From positions 1,178,001 through 1,242,000 of the forward strand of contig NZ_LYRP01000001.1 of NCBI RefSeq assembly GCF_001655675.1: a DNA stretch of 64,000 nt. Direction: 5' to 3'. Positions 52,279-61,796 of this stretch are shown piece after piece. The stretch's first letter is position 1. Each line of letters opens with the position of its first letter. The translations under genes were made by a program, and so were the position numbers. This DNA is from Mangrovibacter phragmitis. Its GTDB lineage: Bacteria; Pseudomonadota; Gammaproteobacteria; Enterobacterales; Enterobacteriaceae. Below the pieces are notes generated by a model. It saw nothing but the letters and a program-made list of their open reading frames with translations. It searched no databases and was not told the DNA's origin.

Positions 52279-52314
52279 GCCAAACAGGGAGAGTTGCTGC
52301 TTTCCCTGTTTGGC
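52279..52314. terminator. stem-loop between nupC and pdeA
   Basis: GCCAAACAGGGA, 12-base loop, TCCCTGTTTGGC: perfect 12-bp stem between convergent genes, without a T-run on either strand. Likely transcription stop or mRNA-end protection. Confidence 0.55.
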
Positions 52315-52361
52315 AAAGTGCCACTTCCCGGTACTGAAACTACCTTTGCTGCATCGCACCA

Positions 52362-54548
52362 TCATGTCAGCAGCTCAGGCTTACCCACCAGATACCCTTG
52401 CAGGTAATCCACCCCCAGGTTGAACAACAATTCACGCTGAGCCGCTGTTTCAACAAATTCGGCTACAACATCCAGCCCGCGGAATTTTGCCAGTGCACAG
52501 ATAGACTGAACAATAATCACATCCTCAGTACTGCGCGTGATGTTACGAATAAAACAACCGTCAATTTTGATAATATCGGCATCAAGACGTTTCAGGCGCT
52601 CATAGTTAGAATACCCCGTACCAAAGTCATCAATCGCTATCATAAACCCGGCCTGGCGGAGTAACTGAATATTACGCGCGGTATGTTCTGCAGTAGAAAA
52701 AGCCTGCTCTTCAGTTACCTCAATTACAATGCGGCTGGCATCCACCTCGCTTTCGGTAAACAGGCGCACAATACGTTGAGCTACGCCATTTTGCATGAGT
52801 GTTACGGGCATCAGGTTGACCGAAAAGCGCCGATTTTCTCCACGAGCCACAGAGGATGATAAATAGCTCAGTAACTTAGCCATGACCAGCATGTCAAAAT
52901 GCACACTTAAATCACATTGTGTGATTATAGGTAAAAACGTATCCGGCATCATGATGCGCCCATCCACCATCAGGCGGCTGAGGATCTCGTCGTACCGTTC
53001 CCCTGAGCGCCCGACAATAGGCTGCCCTACCAGCAGCAGTTGCCCGTTATCCAGCGCCTGCTTTATCTTCTGAAACAGTTCAACTTGCCCGGATGTTGCT
53101 GACATGACACTTTCGGGTTGCGTATCCAGCCCAATCACTGGTTCAAGAGTATTCGTCTGCTCCGCCAGATAACTCAGTTGCCCCAACAAACGGTTCAGTT
53201 CACCGGGTACGGCCATTATCTTGCCCCACGCTGCCATATATTCAATGGTCAGTTGCTGTTCCTTCCAGGGAACCCGACGGGCATTCAGGATACTTACCAT
53301 CTGACGCAAACGCTTCTCATGGTTTCCTTCGTGTAAATACAATAACACTTCACACCCGATGAACTGGAAAACCCGTTCATTCGCCCGCAAGTGAACCGAC
53401 AATGTCTGGTCCAGTAACGATTTACAATGTGCCCGCATTAAAAAACCATAGTGGCGCCCGAGGAACTCTAAATTATTGAGCCGAATACAACAAAGTATGC
53501 CCCCCGGATGGGTTTTCATATGGGCATCCAGTGCACGCAGGTTGGGTAACCAGGTCATTGGGTCTGTCAGTGCATGGTTGTGCCACACTCGCTGTAACCT
53601 CGCACCACGGTTATAGATGCGTATCATGTAATACAGACATACAGTAAATGCGATAAAAATAGATAATGTAAATGCCAGTACCGGCCCATAATTGATGTTG
53701 TGAACAAAATTCTTATTGAACTGGATAAGGAAAAAAGCGGAGATCGCCCAAAGAATGGCAATAAAAATTGCTCCCGGGCTGCGAATCCCCACGGTAAAAA
53801 TAAAAAATAACAACGGCAGCATATAAGCACTAAACAGCTCACTGCTTACCGGGGAGCAAAACACCCACATGAGAGAAGCCAGGGCTGTAAACCAGATAAC
53901 TGTTTTTGTTCTGATTGCCGGTGAAAAATAAGGTTTAACCCGCACTAACCACATTGCCCGGCGAAATGCAGGACTTAACGACACTCTTAGTGAATAATAA
54001 ACCGCAGGTGAAAATATTAAAGCAGAAATAATAAGACTTTGTACATCAATGACATTAAACAGATAAGATGTCATACCAAAGTAAGGTGACAGCCCATCAG
54101 GGAACGGCACAAACATTCCCGTCAGATACATCAGCGCTTTTATTAAGCACGGAGCAACAAACCCAAGCGCACAGATCAATACTGCGCCATTACGCCCCAT
54201 CATATCGTGCCGCCAGCGCCGCCCGCCCCACCTTCTCAGTGCACCACAAACAGCGATGACAGGCACCAGCACACAGCCAATAAACAGCAAAATTAGCCAG
54301 GGCGATTCAGTGGAAAAAATCCACAAATAGACAGTAACCGTAGCAAAAGTAAGAGGAATGACAGCCATGCGCCCCCAGAGTAATAAAACAGAAATAATAA
54401 CACTCAGGGGAAGCCAGCTCAGGTAGTTAGGCTCACCATCAATCCAGGTCAAAGGAGAAAAATGGCGGGATACAGCAATAAGAACCGTACTTATTATAAA
54501 AATGAACAATTGCTTCCGTATTTTATTAAAAAAAACATCCATATTCAT
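52362..54548 (-). CDS. pdeA: PdeA (YfeA), MASE1-GGDEF-EAL protein, probable c-di-GMP phosphodiesterase
   Basis: 728-residue inner-membrane protein (E. coli YfeA 729). The N-terminal 300 residues are hydrophobic and of MASE1 type. A degenerate GGDEF domain follows: the signature is absent around HPGGILCCIRLNNLEFLGRH. The C-terminal EAL domain (about 485-728) retains most catalytic positions: SVNLMPVTL, VIEVTEEQ, IAIDDFGTGYSNYERL and DVVAEFVET. The EAL triplet itself reads EIL (YDEILSRL), as in E. coli, which also has E-I-L. ATG 54548 follows AAAGGGAG. Hydrolysis of c-di-GMP to pGpG is the expected role. Confidence 0.92.
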   Translation of the reverse strand: MNMDVFFNKIRKQLFIFIISTVLIAVSRHFSPLTWIDGEPNYLSWLPLSVIISVLLLWGRMAVIPLTFATVTVYLWIFSTESPWLILLFIGCVLVPVIAVCGALRRWGGRRWRHDMMGRNGAVLICALGFVAPCLIKALMYLTGMFVPFPDGLSPYFGMTSYLFNVIDVQSLIISALIFSPAVYYSLRVSLSPAFRRAMWLVRVKPYFSPAIRTKTVIWFTALASLMWVFCSPVSSELFSAYMLPLLFFIFTVGIRSPGAIFIAILWAISAFFLIQFNKNFVHNINYGPVLAFTLSIFIAFTVCLYYMIRIYNRGARLQRVWHNHALTDPMTWLPNLRALDAHMKTHPGGILCCIRLNNLEFLGRHYGFLMRAHCKSLLDQTLSVHLRANERVFQFIGCEVLLYLHEGNHEKRLRQMVSILNARRVPWKEQQLTIEYMAAWGKIMAVPGELNRLLGQLSYLAEQTNTLEPVIGLDTQPESVMSATSGQVELFQKIKQALDNGQLLLVGQPIVGRSGERYDEILSRLMVDGRIMMPDTFLPIITQCDLSVHFDMLVMAKLLSYLSSSVARGENRRFSVNLMPVTLMQNGVAQRIVRLFTESEVDASRIVIEVTEEQAFSTAEHTARNIQLLRQAGFMIAIDDFGTGYSNYERLKRLDADIIKIDGCFIRNITRSTEDVIIVQSICALAKFRGLDVVAEFVETAAQRELLFNLGVDYLQGYLVGKPELLT

Positions 54549-54951
54549 TAACAACTCCCTTTGCCGTTTTAATTACCCTATACCGGCACACCGCTAATTA
54601 GTTGCTTAATTACGCTCCCTGTGAACCGTCAATACACCGAAACCGGGTTTAACATGACCTGACAAATCAGGTGTTGGTGATATATTATTTATATTTATAG
54701 TTCCGGGCAATAAATCATTCGCCACAATACATAATTAGCTGAATAATAATAAAACACCATAAAAAAAAGAGAAAAAAAGACACAAGAATACAAATAAAGA
54801 GATTTTGAATGAAAACGATAAATATTCACATAAGGAAAGTGTCATGACAAACTGGCTACAATAGTTACTATGCCTGCCACTGGTTTCTCATTACGCAGAA
54901 CCGGGCAAAGTGAAGGAACAACAAAGTTTCCACGGCTTGCCATTTGGTGAA
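54549..54951. other. pdeA upstream region
   Basis: About 400 bases, very AT-rich (a run of A/T from 54680 to 54850), without a gene. It must contain the pdeA promoter; I cannot single out its boxes. Confidence 0.4.
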
Positions 54952-54990
54952 TAAAAAAACACCTGTATCTCTAAGAGATACAGGTGTTTT
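54952..54990 (-). terminator. terminator of the tRNA-Ala pair
   Basis: AAAACACCTGTATCTC-taa-GAGATACAGGTGTTTT, a 16-bp stem, followed on the minus strand by a T-run. It lies 32 bases past the end of the last tRNA. Confidence 0.9.
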
Positions 54991-55021
54991 ATGTGCTCTG
55001 TTATACAGAGCCAAGGAATTT

Positions 55022-55097
<76 letters not shown>

Positions 55098-55157
55098 ACG
55101 ATTTCAGGAAACAACGAGTGTTATATCCGCCAAATTAAGCGTAATACCAACATAAGT

Positions 55158-55233
<76 letters not shown>

Positions 55234-55266
55234 AATCCTGAACACGTTTCCGTGTTGACGGGCGGC

Positions 55267-55295
55267 ATGATATGCAACCCCTTGTCTGGTGTCAA
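55267..55295 (-). promoter_or_regulatory. tRNA-Ala operon promoter
   Basis: On the minus strand TTGACA, 17 bases, TATCAT, then GCCGCCC: consensus -35, near-consensus -10 and GC-rich stringent discriminator. Confidence 0.85.
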
Positions 55296-55459
55296 CGATG
55301 AAAAGGGGCATCCTGAATCAACCGCTGAAAAAGCCAGCAAATCAGACTTTTTTTTCGAGGTCGCCCCTGTTACAGGAATTCGAATCACAGAATCACGTTA
55401 AAGGATGCTATAAAATATTCATGTAATGCCAGGTTAACAGAAAAAACAAGGACATTGAG

Positions 55460-55822
55460 ATGCTCAAGGAACAGATAACGCCAGATAAGCTGGCTGTTGT
55501 GACCAGCTTTAACCGCCATATAATCAATACATCGGTAACTTCCTGTACGTGGCAAACCACTGCCTACCGGGCTGCGCAAAGCAGCAAGGGGGGTGTAAGC
55601 TGCACACAGCAACAGATACGGATTTTTTTGTTTAAACCCTCTCATCAATTCTCACTTTCTTCACTCGCGCGAGTGGTTAAAAACATCAGTGCAGTATTAC
55701 TCCATAGTGTTGTCAGGTATCTCTCTCCGCCAAAGCAACTTCCTCGCCGTACATTATTGTTATCCAAAGTCCTTCATGATGTTGGGTGCCATTTCGCAAC
55801 AGGTGAGCAGGTGAGCCGATAA
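55460..55822 (+). CDS. yfeC: strongly diverged YfeC-like protein
   Basis: 120 codons, open and without interruption, beginning MLKEQITPDKLAVVTSFNRH. It aligns from end to end with the YfeC/YfeD (DUF1323) pattern: TPDKLA, then NRHIIN, then TWQTT, KGG, LLHSVVRYLSP and RRTLLL in the right order and spacing. The recognition-helix residues kept in YfeD (TINKWIKKHGW) are replaced here by IINTSVTSCTW. The stop overlaps the yfeD start as TAATG, and AAGGA lies nine bases before ATG, so it is coupled to yfeD. The residue bias (Ser, Thr, Cys, His) suggests relaxed selection; it may be a dying gene. Assignment is by memory of E. coli YfeC. Confidence 0.62.
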   Translation: MLKEQITPDKLAVVTSFNRHIINTSVTSCTWQTTAYRAAQSSKGGVSCTQQQIRIFLFKPSHQFSLSSLARVVKNISAVLLHSVVRYLSPPKQLPRRTLLLSKVLHDVGCHFATGEQVSR

Positions 55823-56214
55823 TGAATATATTTAAAAGCAAAATGACACCGGCAGAATTAGCGCAAATTGTAGGTTACCAGCCCCAGACCATTAATAAAT
55901 GGATCAAAAAGCATGGCTGGCAAACGTCACAAATTAAAGGAGTTAAAGGCGGGAAAGCACATGCGATACATATGACTCAGGAGGTACGTCGCTTTATGCT
56001 CAGCACCCGTAATTTGCGCCAGGCGGCAGAGCAACCGGAAACGATTCCTTTGTCACTTATTTCTGCAGAATCCCCACTGATGGATGATGATTTTTTCAGT
56101 TCACAACTGATGTCAGTACTGCTTCAAATGTGTGAAGAAGAAAGGCGTTGTTTACTGTCCTTACTGGCGCGAGAAGGTATTTCTGGCATGCTGTCACGCC
56201 TGGCAATCCGGTAA
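55822..56214 (+). CDS. yfeD: YfeD-like DUF1323 helix-turn-helix protein
   Basis: 130 residues, the length of E. coli YfeD. The N-terminal winged or MerR-like DNA-binding segment is KMTPAELAQIVGYQPQTINK, then WIKKHGWQT and GVKGGKAHAIHMTQEVRRFM. The C-terminal helix LAREGISGMLSRLAI is typical of the family. Putative transcription regulator of unknown target. It begins within the stop codon of yfeC and lies divergent from nothing but convergent with gltX, as in E. coli. Confidence 0.85.
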   Translation: MNIFKSKMTPAELAQIVGYQPQTINKWIKKHGWQTSQIKGVKGGKAHAIHMTQEVRRFMLSTRNLRQAAEQPETIPLSLISAESPLMDDDFFSSQLMSVLLQMCEEERRCLLSLLAREGISGMLSRLAIR

Positions 56215-56321
56215 TTCCCCAATGGCCGGTTTGTTCAGAGGGGCAGTTTAACTCTCTGGCTTACCTTTTTGTTGAAAGGCCGGACTACGCTTAAAGCAGC
56301 CCAGTAAAACATGTAAAACAA

Positions 56322-56347
56322 AAAAACCGGCTCTGTGAGCCGGTTTT
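56322..56347 (-). terminator. gltX terminator
   Basis: AAAAACCGGCTC-tgt-GAGCCGGTTTT with a T-run on the minus strand, 22 bases after the gltX stop. Confidence 0.9.
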
Positions 56348-56368
56348 CACTAACCTGAGTACCAGTAA

Positions 56369-57784
56369 TTACTGCTGCGCTTCACGCTGTGCAATAAATT
56401 CCAGCGCTTGCTGAATACGCGCCAGACTACGGGTTTTACCAATAGCATGCACAGTCACGTCCAGTGCCGGAGATTGCCCCGCACCAGTGACTGCTACACG
56501 CAAAGGCATCCCCACTTTCCCCATCCCCACTTCCAGTTCATCTGCCGTTGACTGAATAGCATGGTGAATATTTTCCGCAGTCCAGTCAGTAATTGCAGAC
56601 AGTTTATTGCTAACCACTTCGAGTGGCTGGCGGGCAACCGGGCGCAGATGTTTCTTCGCAGCATCAGCATCAAATTCACTGAAATCTTCATAGAAGTAAC
56701 GGCAGCTTTCAGCAATTTCTTTCAGCGTTTTGCAACGCTCGCCCAGTAATTTCACCAGGTCAGCCAGTTGAGGACCAGTCTGAGTATTAATATTTTGCTG
56801 TTCAATGTGCCATTGCAAATGTGTGGCAACATATTCAGCCGGTAACGTATTAATATAGTGGTGGTTCAGCCACAACAATTTGTCAGTGTTGAACGCACTG
56901 GCAGATTTACTTACCGCTTCCAGCGTGAACAGTTGTTTCATTTCATCAATAGTGAAAATCTCCTGATCACCATGCGCCCAGCCCAGGCGAACCAGGTAGT
57001 TCAACAACGCTTCTGGCAGGTAACCTTCATCGCGGTACTGCATAACACTGACCGCGCCATGGCGTTTAGATAATTTTTTACCGTCATCACCCAGAATCAT
57101 AGAAACATGAGCGTACTCCGGCACGGGTGCTTTTAACGCTTTCAGGATGTTTATTTGACGTGGCGTATTGTTGATATGGTCTTCACCACGAATAACATGT
57201 GTAATCCCCATATCCCAGTCATCCACCACAACACAGAAGTTATAGGTCGGAGAACCATCGGTGCGGCGGATTATCAGATCATCAAGTTCCTGGTTGCTGA
57301 ACTCGATAGGGCCACGAATTTTATCATTAAAGATAACGGAGCCTTCCTGCGGGTTAGCAAAACGCACGACATGGGGTTCATTTGCATCATGGTGGGTGTG
57401 ATCATGGCGGCAGCGCCCGTCATAACGTGGTTTATCACCATTTGCCATCTGTTCTTCGCGCAGTTTTTCCAGGCGCTCTTTAGAGCAATAGCATTTATAT
57501 GCTGTCCCTTCTTCCAGCATTTCATCAATGACCTGGTTGTAACGGTCAAAACGTTTGGTCTGGTAGTACGGGCCTTCATCCCAGTCCAGGCTCAGCCAGT
57601 TCATTGCATCCATAATTGCATCGATAGCGGGCTGAGTGGAGCGTTCAAGGTCGGTATCTTCAATGCGCAGGACGAACTCGCCCCCCAGATTACGGGCATA
57701 AAGCCAGGAATATAAGGCAGTACGGGCACCACCAACATGCAGGTAACCAGTTGGGCTTGGCGCAAAGCGGGTTTTGATTTTCAT
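56369..57784 (-). CDS. gltX: GltX, glutamyl-tRNA synthetase
   Basis: Class I aminoacyl-tRNA synthetase charging tRNA-Glu; 471 residues, same as E. coli. The HIGH-type motif is in [18 protein letters not shown] at the N-terminus. The zinc-binding cysteines follow in [15 protein letters not shown] and YDGRCRHDH, and the KMSKS-type motif is [12 protein letters not shown] near residue 240. It lies between yfeD and the tRNA-Val operon, as in E. coli. Confidence 0.98.
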   Translation of the reverse strand: MKIKTRFAPSPTGYLHVGGARTALYSWLYARNLGGEFVLRIEDTDLERSTQPAIDAIMDAMNWLSLDWDEGPYYQTKRFDRYNQVIDEMLEEGTAYKCYCSKERLEKLREEQMANGDKPRYDGRCRHDHTHHDANEPHVVRFANPQEGSVIFNDKIRGPIEFSNQELDDLIIRRTDGSPTYNFCVVVDDWDMGITHVIRGEDHINNTPRQINILKALKAPVPEYAHVSMILGDDGKKLSKRHGAVSVMQYRDEGYLPEALLNYLVRLGWAHGDQEIFTIDEMKQLFTLEAVSKSASAFNTDKLLWLNHHYINTLPAEYVATHLQWHIEQQNINTQTGPQLADLVKLLGERCKTLKEIAESCRYFYEDFSEFDADAAKKHLRPVARQPLEVVSNKLSAITDWTAENIHHAIQSTADELEVGMGKVGMPLRVAVTGAGQSPALDVTVHAIGKTRSLARIQQALEFIAQREAQQ

Positions 57785-57997
57785 TAAGTGGCCTTAATAC
57801 GTAAATATGCCGAAACACGGCAAATGCCGGGAAAACAAAGTGGGCAATATTCTACCACTGTATGCTGATTCCTCAATCCAGAGTCTGTCTGTGTGAACAG
57901 AAAGGTGACTTTTTGCTGGTTAATCTTATAAAAACGGGCATTTCGTCACCATGATGGCTAAATTTACGACGAACAAATAAAAACTTTAGAAAAGGCG

Positions 57998-58025
57998 TTG
58001 ACTCATTTTGTTCTCTCCCTATAAT
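57998..58025 (+). promoter_or_regulatory. tRNA-Val/Lys operon promoter
   Basis: TTGACT, 16 bases, TATAAT, then GCGACTCC discriminator, 17 bases before the first tRNA. Near-perfect sigma-70 boxes. Confidence 0.9.
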
Positions 58026-58042
58026 GCGACTCCACACAGCGG

Positions 58043-58118
58043 GGGTGATTAGCTCAGCTGGGAGAGCACCTCCCTTACAAGGAGGGGGTCGGCGGTTCGA
58101 TCCCGTCATCACCCACCA
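58043..58118 (+). tRNA. valU: tRNA-Val (anticodon UAC), copy 1
   Basis: 76 bases with encoded CCA, anticodon TAC in CCTTACAAG; sequence as in E. coli valU. Confidence 0.97.
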
Positions 58119-58161
58119 CTTTTGATGTGGTTCCCGCAGTGTAAAGCAAGAAATTGAGATT

Positions 58162-58237
58162 GGGTGATTAGCTCAGCTGGGAGAGCACCTCCCTTACAAG
58201 GAGGGGGTCGGCGGTTCGATCCCGTCATCACCCACCA
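58162..58237 (+). tRNA. valX: tRNA-Val (anticodon UAC), copy 2
   Basis: Identical to copy 1; separated from it by 43 bases. Confidence 0.97.
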
Positions 58238-58283
58238 ATCTCACCAGCTGAATTTCTTGCAATGAAGTATGCAGTACCGAAGT

Positions 58284-58359
58284 GGGTGATTAGCTCAGCT
58301 GGGAGAGCACCTCCCTTACAAGGAGGGGGTCGGCGGTTCGATCCCGTCATCACCCACCA
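58284..58359 (+). tRNA. valY: tRNA-Val (anticodon UAC), copy 3
   Basis: Identical to copies 1 and 2; only four bases before the tRNA-Lys. Confidence 0.97.
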
Positions 58360-58363
58360 CTTC

Positions 58364-58439
58364 GGGTCGTTAGCTCAGTTGGTAGAGCAGTTGACTTTTA
58401 ATCAATTGGTCGCAGGTTCGAATCCTGCACGACCCACCA
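58364..58439 (+). tRNA. lysV: tRNA-Lys (anticodon UUU)
   Basis: 76 bases, anticodon TTT in ACTTTTAATC, encoded CCA. Last gene of the valUXY-lysV operon. Confidence 0.97.
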
Positions 58440-58446
58440 ATGTAGA

Positions 58447-58470
58447 AAGGCGCCCTAAAGGCGCCTTTTT
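58447..58470 (+). terminator. tRNA-Val/Lys operon terminator
   Basis: AAGGCGCC-ctaa-AGGCGCCTTTTT right after lysV. An imperfect copy follows at about 58607-58630. Confidence 0.88.
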
Positions 58471-58689
58471 GCTATGCGCAAAAAGTGCAGGATGAGAACC
58501 TGCAGCAGGTTCGAGCCGGGCGAAGCGAGACAACGTTGCCAACGGCAACGGCCCGCAGGGTGAGGCCAACGGCCGAATTATCCTGCACGACCCACCCGAA
58601 ATGCAGAAAGGGGACCTGAGGGCGCCTTTTTGCTATGTACAAAAAAGTGCAGGATGAGAACCTGCCGCAGGTTCGAGCCGAGCGAAGCG
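58471..58689 (+). repeat. tandem tRNA-Lys 3'-end/terminator repeats
   Basis: A 58-base element starting GCTATG and running through GTGCAGGATGAGAACCTGC and GCAGGTTCGAGCC to GCGAAGCG occurs at 58471-58528 and again at 58632-58689. Between them TCCTGCACGACCCACC (58580-58595) repeats the 3' end of tRNA-Lys. The following AAAGG...GGCGCCTTTTTGCTATG repeats its terminator. So the tail of lysV plus terminator has been duplicated as a unit of about 160 bases, similar in kind to the tyrT/rtT repeats of E. coli. The remaining bases to 58811 hold the tqsA promoter region. Confidence 0.85.
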
Positions 58690-58811
58690 TAGTCGCTGAA
58701 ATGTTCGCTGCCAGCTCCTGGTTTATTACTCCCCGGACTCATCCCATATCATCCTGTCAGTACAATCCGTATTATCATCAATAAAAAGGATTCAGTCTGT
58801 CAGGAAAAACC

Positions 58812-59849
58812 ATGAGTAAATCCATAATCACGCTTAACGGGCTAAAAATTGTCATCATGCTGGGAATGATGGTTATCATCCTCGCCGGCGTGAGAATTGC
58901 CGCAGAAATAATTGTACCGTTCGTTCTGGCAATATTTATCGCCGTTATTCTCAACCCCGTCATCCAGTATATGGTGCGCTTACGGGTTCCAAGAGCGCTG
59001 GCTATTTTCACACTGATTTCGTTGATAATTTTTTTCGTCGTTGTGCTTCTGGCTTATTTGGGTACCACACTTAATGATTTGGCGCGCACCCTGCCCCGGT
59101 ACCGCACTTCATTAGTGATACCTCTGCAAACCATTGAACCCTGGTTGCAGCGAGCCGGGATAAAAGTCTCTGTTGAGCAACTTATCAAATACATTGACCC
59201 TAATTCCGCCATGACATTTATTTCAACGTTGTTAACCCAGCTATCCAGTGCCATGACCAGTATATTTCTACTGTTACTGACAGTGGTGTTTATGCTGCTC
59301 GAAGCACCTCAGTTACCAACAAAACTGCAATATACCTTGTCGCGCCCCAGTGCTGGCATGGCTGCCATGCAACGCGCTATCGACAGCGTGTCTCATTATC
59401 TGGTGTTGAAAACAGCCATCAGCCTGCTGACCGGGTTAATCGTCTGGATTATGCTACTGGTGCTTGGTGTACAGTTCTCCTTTATTTGGGGTTTGCTGGC
59501 GATGGCGCTGAATTTCATTCCCAATATTGGCTCTGTGCTGGCAGCCATTCCGGCTATTTTGCAAGTACTGGTCTTCCAGGGAGTGTACGATGCACTGACG
59601 GTTTTGGCAGGCTATATGGTGATTAACCTGGTTATCGGCAATATTCTCGAGCCGCGCATGATGGGGCGAGGGTTAGGTTTATCCACTTTGGTAGTATTTA
59701 TGTCGTTGATCTTTTGGGGATGGTTACTGGGAGCTGTGGGGATGCTGCTCTCCGTGCCACTGACTATCGTGGTGAAAATTGCGCTCGAACAGTCTGAAGG
59801 GGGCAAGCGCATTGCCATGCTGCTGAATGACGTACCGGACTATAAGTAA
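58812..59849 (+). CDS. tqsA: TqsA, AI-2E family transporter
   Basis: 345-residue inner-membrane protein with seven to eight hydrophobic segments. The N-terminus ([20 protein letters not shown]) and C-terminal part ([20 protein letters not shown]) are almost those of E. coli TqsA (YdgG, 344 residues). TqsA is linked to export of autoinducer-2; the AI-2E family also includes sodium-proton antiporters. In E. coli it lies near 36 min, so its place next to lysV is a rearrangement. Stands alone. Confidence 0.92.
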   Translation: MSKSIITLNGLKIVIMLGMMVIILAGVRIAAEIIVPFVLAIFIAVILNPVIQYMVRLRVPRALAIFTLISLIIFFVVVLLAYLGTTLNDLARTLPRYRTSLVIPLQTIEPWLQRAGIKVSVEQLIKYIDPNSAMTFISTLLTQLSSAMTSIFLLLLTVVFMLLEAPQLPTKLQYTLSRPSAGMAAMQRAIDSVSHYLVLKTAISLLTGLIVWIMLLVLGVQFSFIWGLLAMALNFIPNIGSVLAAIPAILQVLVFQGVYDALTVLAGYMVINLVIGNILEPRMMGRGLGLSTLVVFMSLIFWGWLLGAVGMLLSVPLTIVVKIALEQSEGGKRIAMLLNDVPDYK

Positions 59850-59855
59850 AATATG

Positions 59856-59880
59856 CCCCCTGGAGCAGAGCTTCAGGGGG
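59856..59880. terminator. hairpin between tqsA and thiI
   Basis: CCCCCTG, 11-base loop, CAGGGGG between convergent genes, TTATATAT on the plus strand. Confidence 0.6.
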
Positions 59881-59892
59881 TTATATATGGGA

Positions 59893-61341
59893 TTACGGGC
59901 GGTATACTTTTACGTTCATAAAACCTTGTTCACGCAGATAAAGTGCCTGCAACCGGCTCATCACTCCGCGCTCGCACCACAACAAATAGTTTTTGCTCTG
60001 GTCGAGGTCACCGAATTTGGTGCTCAGTTTATAAAACGGCAGCGAAGCCACCTGTACGCCATCCACTGCGAAAGGTTTATCCTCCTGCTCATCAACTGAC
60101 CGAATATCCAGTAACACATCGTTTGGCCCAAAACCACTTACGGTCTCGACTTCAACCACGACTTCATCGGTTTGCGTGGCGATATCGCGAATATCCATAT
60201 TCACTGCATTCTCTACCACCTGGTCGAGGATGCTGAAATCAAAATGAGCTTCTTCCGCCTCAATTTTCGCTTTCACGGCTTTTACTGTGGGGCTTTTGGA
60301 GATAACACCGCAGTATTCAGGCATGGTACGGGCAAAATCTTCAGTACCAATTTCACGCGCCAAATCGATAATGTGTTCTTTATCCCAGGAGATAAGCGGG
60401 CGCAGTACCAGCGTGTCGCTTACATTGTCGATAAGCCGCAAGTTAGTCAGGGTCTGGCTCGATACCTGCCCCAGCGCTTCACCTGTTACAATCGCCTGAA
60501 CACCGTAGCGCTCCGCGACTTTGGATGCGGCGCGCACCATCATACGTTTCAGTACCACGCCCATCTGGCCGTCATCCACTTTTTCAAGGATTTCGCCCAC
60601 AACCGGCTCAAAGTTAATCGCGACAAAACGTACACGGTGCGAACTGCCGAAGCGGTTCCACAAGTAGTGCGCTACCTGGCGAACCCCAATTTCATGGGCC
60701 GCGCCACCAAGGTTAAAGAAGCAGTAATGCACCCGGCAACCACGGCGCATCAGCATATAGCTGGATACACCTGAATCAAAACCACCTGAAATCAGTGACA
60801 ACACATCTTCCTGGGTACCAATGGGGAAGCCGCCAATCCCTTCATAGCGCCCTTCAACAACCAACAGCCTGTCGTCTTCAATTTCCAGGTTGACCGTCAC
60901 ATCGGGGTTCGTCAACTTCACTTTAGCTGATTCGATGTGCTGATTCAGCCCACCGCCAACATAGCGCTCAACCTCAATAGAGCTGAACGAATGTTTGCCA
61001 CGACGTTTAACCCGAACACAAAATGTTTTATTTTCCAGTTGGGAGCGGTAACGTTCGAGAGTCTGCTCGAAAATATTGTGCATGTCGGTGAACGGCAGGT
61101 CTTCCACTTCAAGAATATGGTGGATACCAGGAATACGGGTCAGCGCATCACGAATTGTTTCGCGTTGTGTTTCGTCTTTCGCGCGAACAATGATGTGGTC
61201 CCAGTGGCGGACAACAGCAAGGTCTTCATCATAATGCTTGAGAACGTTACGGATGTTTCCGGTCAGAATCTTAATGAAGCGCAACCGCACAGATTGGCTT
61301 TTGATGGTGATTTCCGGGAACAATTTAATGATAAACTTCAT
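59893..61341 (-). CDS. thiI: ThiI, tRNA 4-thiouridine synthase / thiamine sulfurtransferase
   Basis: Makes s4U8 in tRNA and takes part in forming the thiazole of thiamine; sulfur comes from IscS. It is 482 residues as in E. coli, from ATG 61341; the upstream open frame is ignored because [17 protein letters not shown] is the conserved start. A THUMP domain is followed by the PP-loop [16 protein letters not shown] near residue 185. A cysteine in [12 protein letters not shown] (near 344) and a C-terminal rhodanese domain with active-site cysteine in [12 protein letters not shown] (near 456) complete it. Confidence 0.97.
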   Translation of the reverse strand: MKFIIKLFPEITIKSQSVRLRFIKILTGNIRNVLKHYDEDLAVVRHWDHIIVRAKDETQRETIRDALTRIPGIHHILEVEDLPFTDMHNIFEQTLERYRSQLENKTFCVRVKRRGKHSFSSIEVERYVGGGLNQHIESAKVKLTNPDVTVNLEIEDDRLLVVEGRYEGIGGFPIGTQEDVLSLISGGFDSGVSSYMLMRRGCRVHYCFFNLGGAAHEIGVRQVAHYLWNRFGSSHRVRFVAINFEPVVGEILEKVDDGQMGVVLKRMMVRAASKVAERYGVQAIVTGEALGQVSSQTLTNLRLIDNVSDTLVLRPLISWDKEHIIDLAREIGTEDFARTMPEYCGVISKSPTVKAVKAKIEAEEAHFDFSILDQVVENAVNMDIRDIATQTDEVVVEVETVSGFGPNDVLLDIRSVDEQEDKPFAVDGVQVASLPFYKLSTKFGDLDQSKNYLLWCERGVMSRLQALYLREQGFMNVKVYRP

Positions 61342-61551
61342 GGCGGCAAGGATTCGTTGGTCAGCCTGCATACGCGGGCAGGAAAATGAAGTACTGCTGG
61401 CGAAAGGCCAGCATCCGAAAGCGCGACAGTATATCACCATCATTGTGAAACTGCGCACATAACCTGGCCTGGATACATTATTTGCTTATCATTTTTACTC
61501 CGCTACCATGTGGCGTAGTAAAGATGACTTAATCAGGAAGCTGTATTCGCT

Positions 61552-61794
61552 ATGCCGAAGAAAAATGAACAACCCGCCAGTTTTGAAACGGCGCTACAAG
61601 AACTGGAAACCATTGTTTCTCGCCTGGAAAATGGCGAACTGCCACTGGAAGACGCGCTCAACGAGTTTGAGCGTGGTGTACAACTTGCCCGCCAGGGCCA
61701 GCAAAAATTACAGCAGGCTGAGCAGCGCGTACAAATTTTACTCTCGGAAAGTGAAAACGCACCGTTAACTCCTTTCAAGCCGGATGCCGAATAA
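61552..61794 (+). CDS. xseB: XseB, exodeoxyribonuclease VII small subunit
   Basis: 80-residue helical subunit that binds the large XseA subunit; the enzyme degrades single-stranded DNA from both ends. The segment [20 protein letters not shown] is typical. First gene of the xseB-ispA-dxs operon and divergent from thiI; its stop is 2 bases before ispA. Confidence 0.96.
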   Translation: MPKKNEQPASFETALQELETIVSRLENGELPLEDALNEFERGVQLARQGQQKLQQAEQRVQILLSESENAPLTPFKPDAE

Positions 61795-61796
61795 CA

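Noticed and set aside
55385-55648. 87-codon minus-strand frame opposite yfeC
   Set aside because: No resemblance to known proteins; the plus-strand frame has length, coupling and family landmarks on its side.
58043-58359. regularly spaced near-identical repeats that might look like an array
   Set aside because: These are three tRNA-Val genes of 76 bases with full cloverleaf and CCA; not CRISPR.
58262-58495. open frame across tRNA-Val and tRNA-Lys
   Set aside because: Covers tRNA sequence; not a protein gene.
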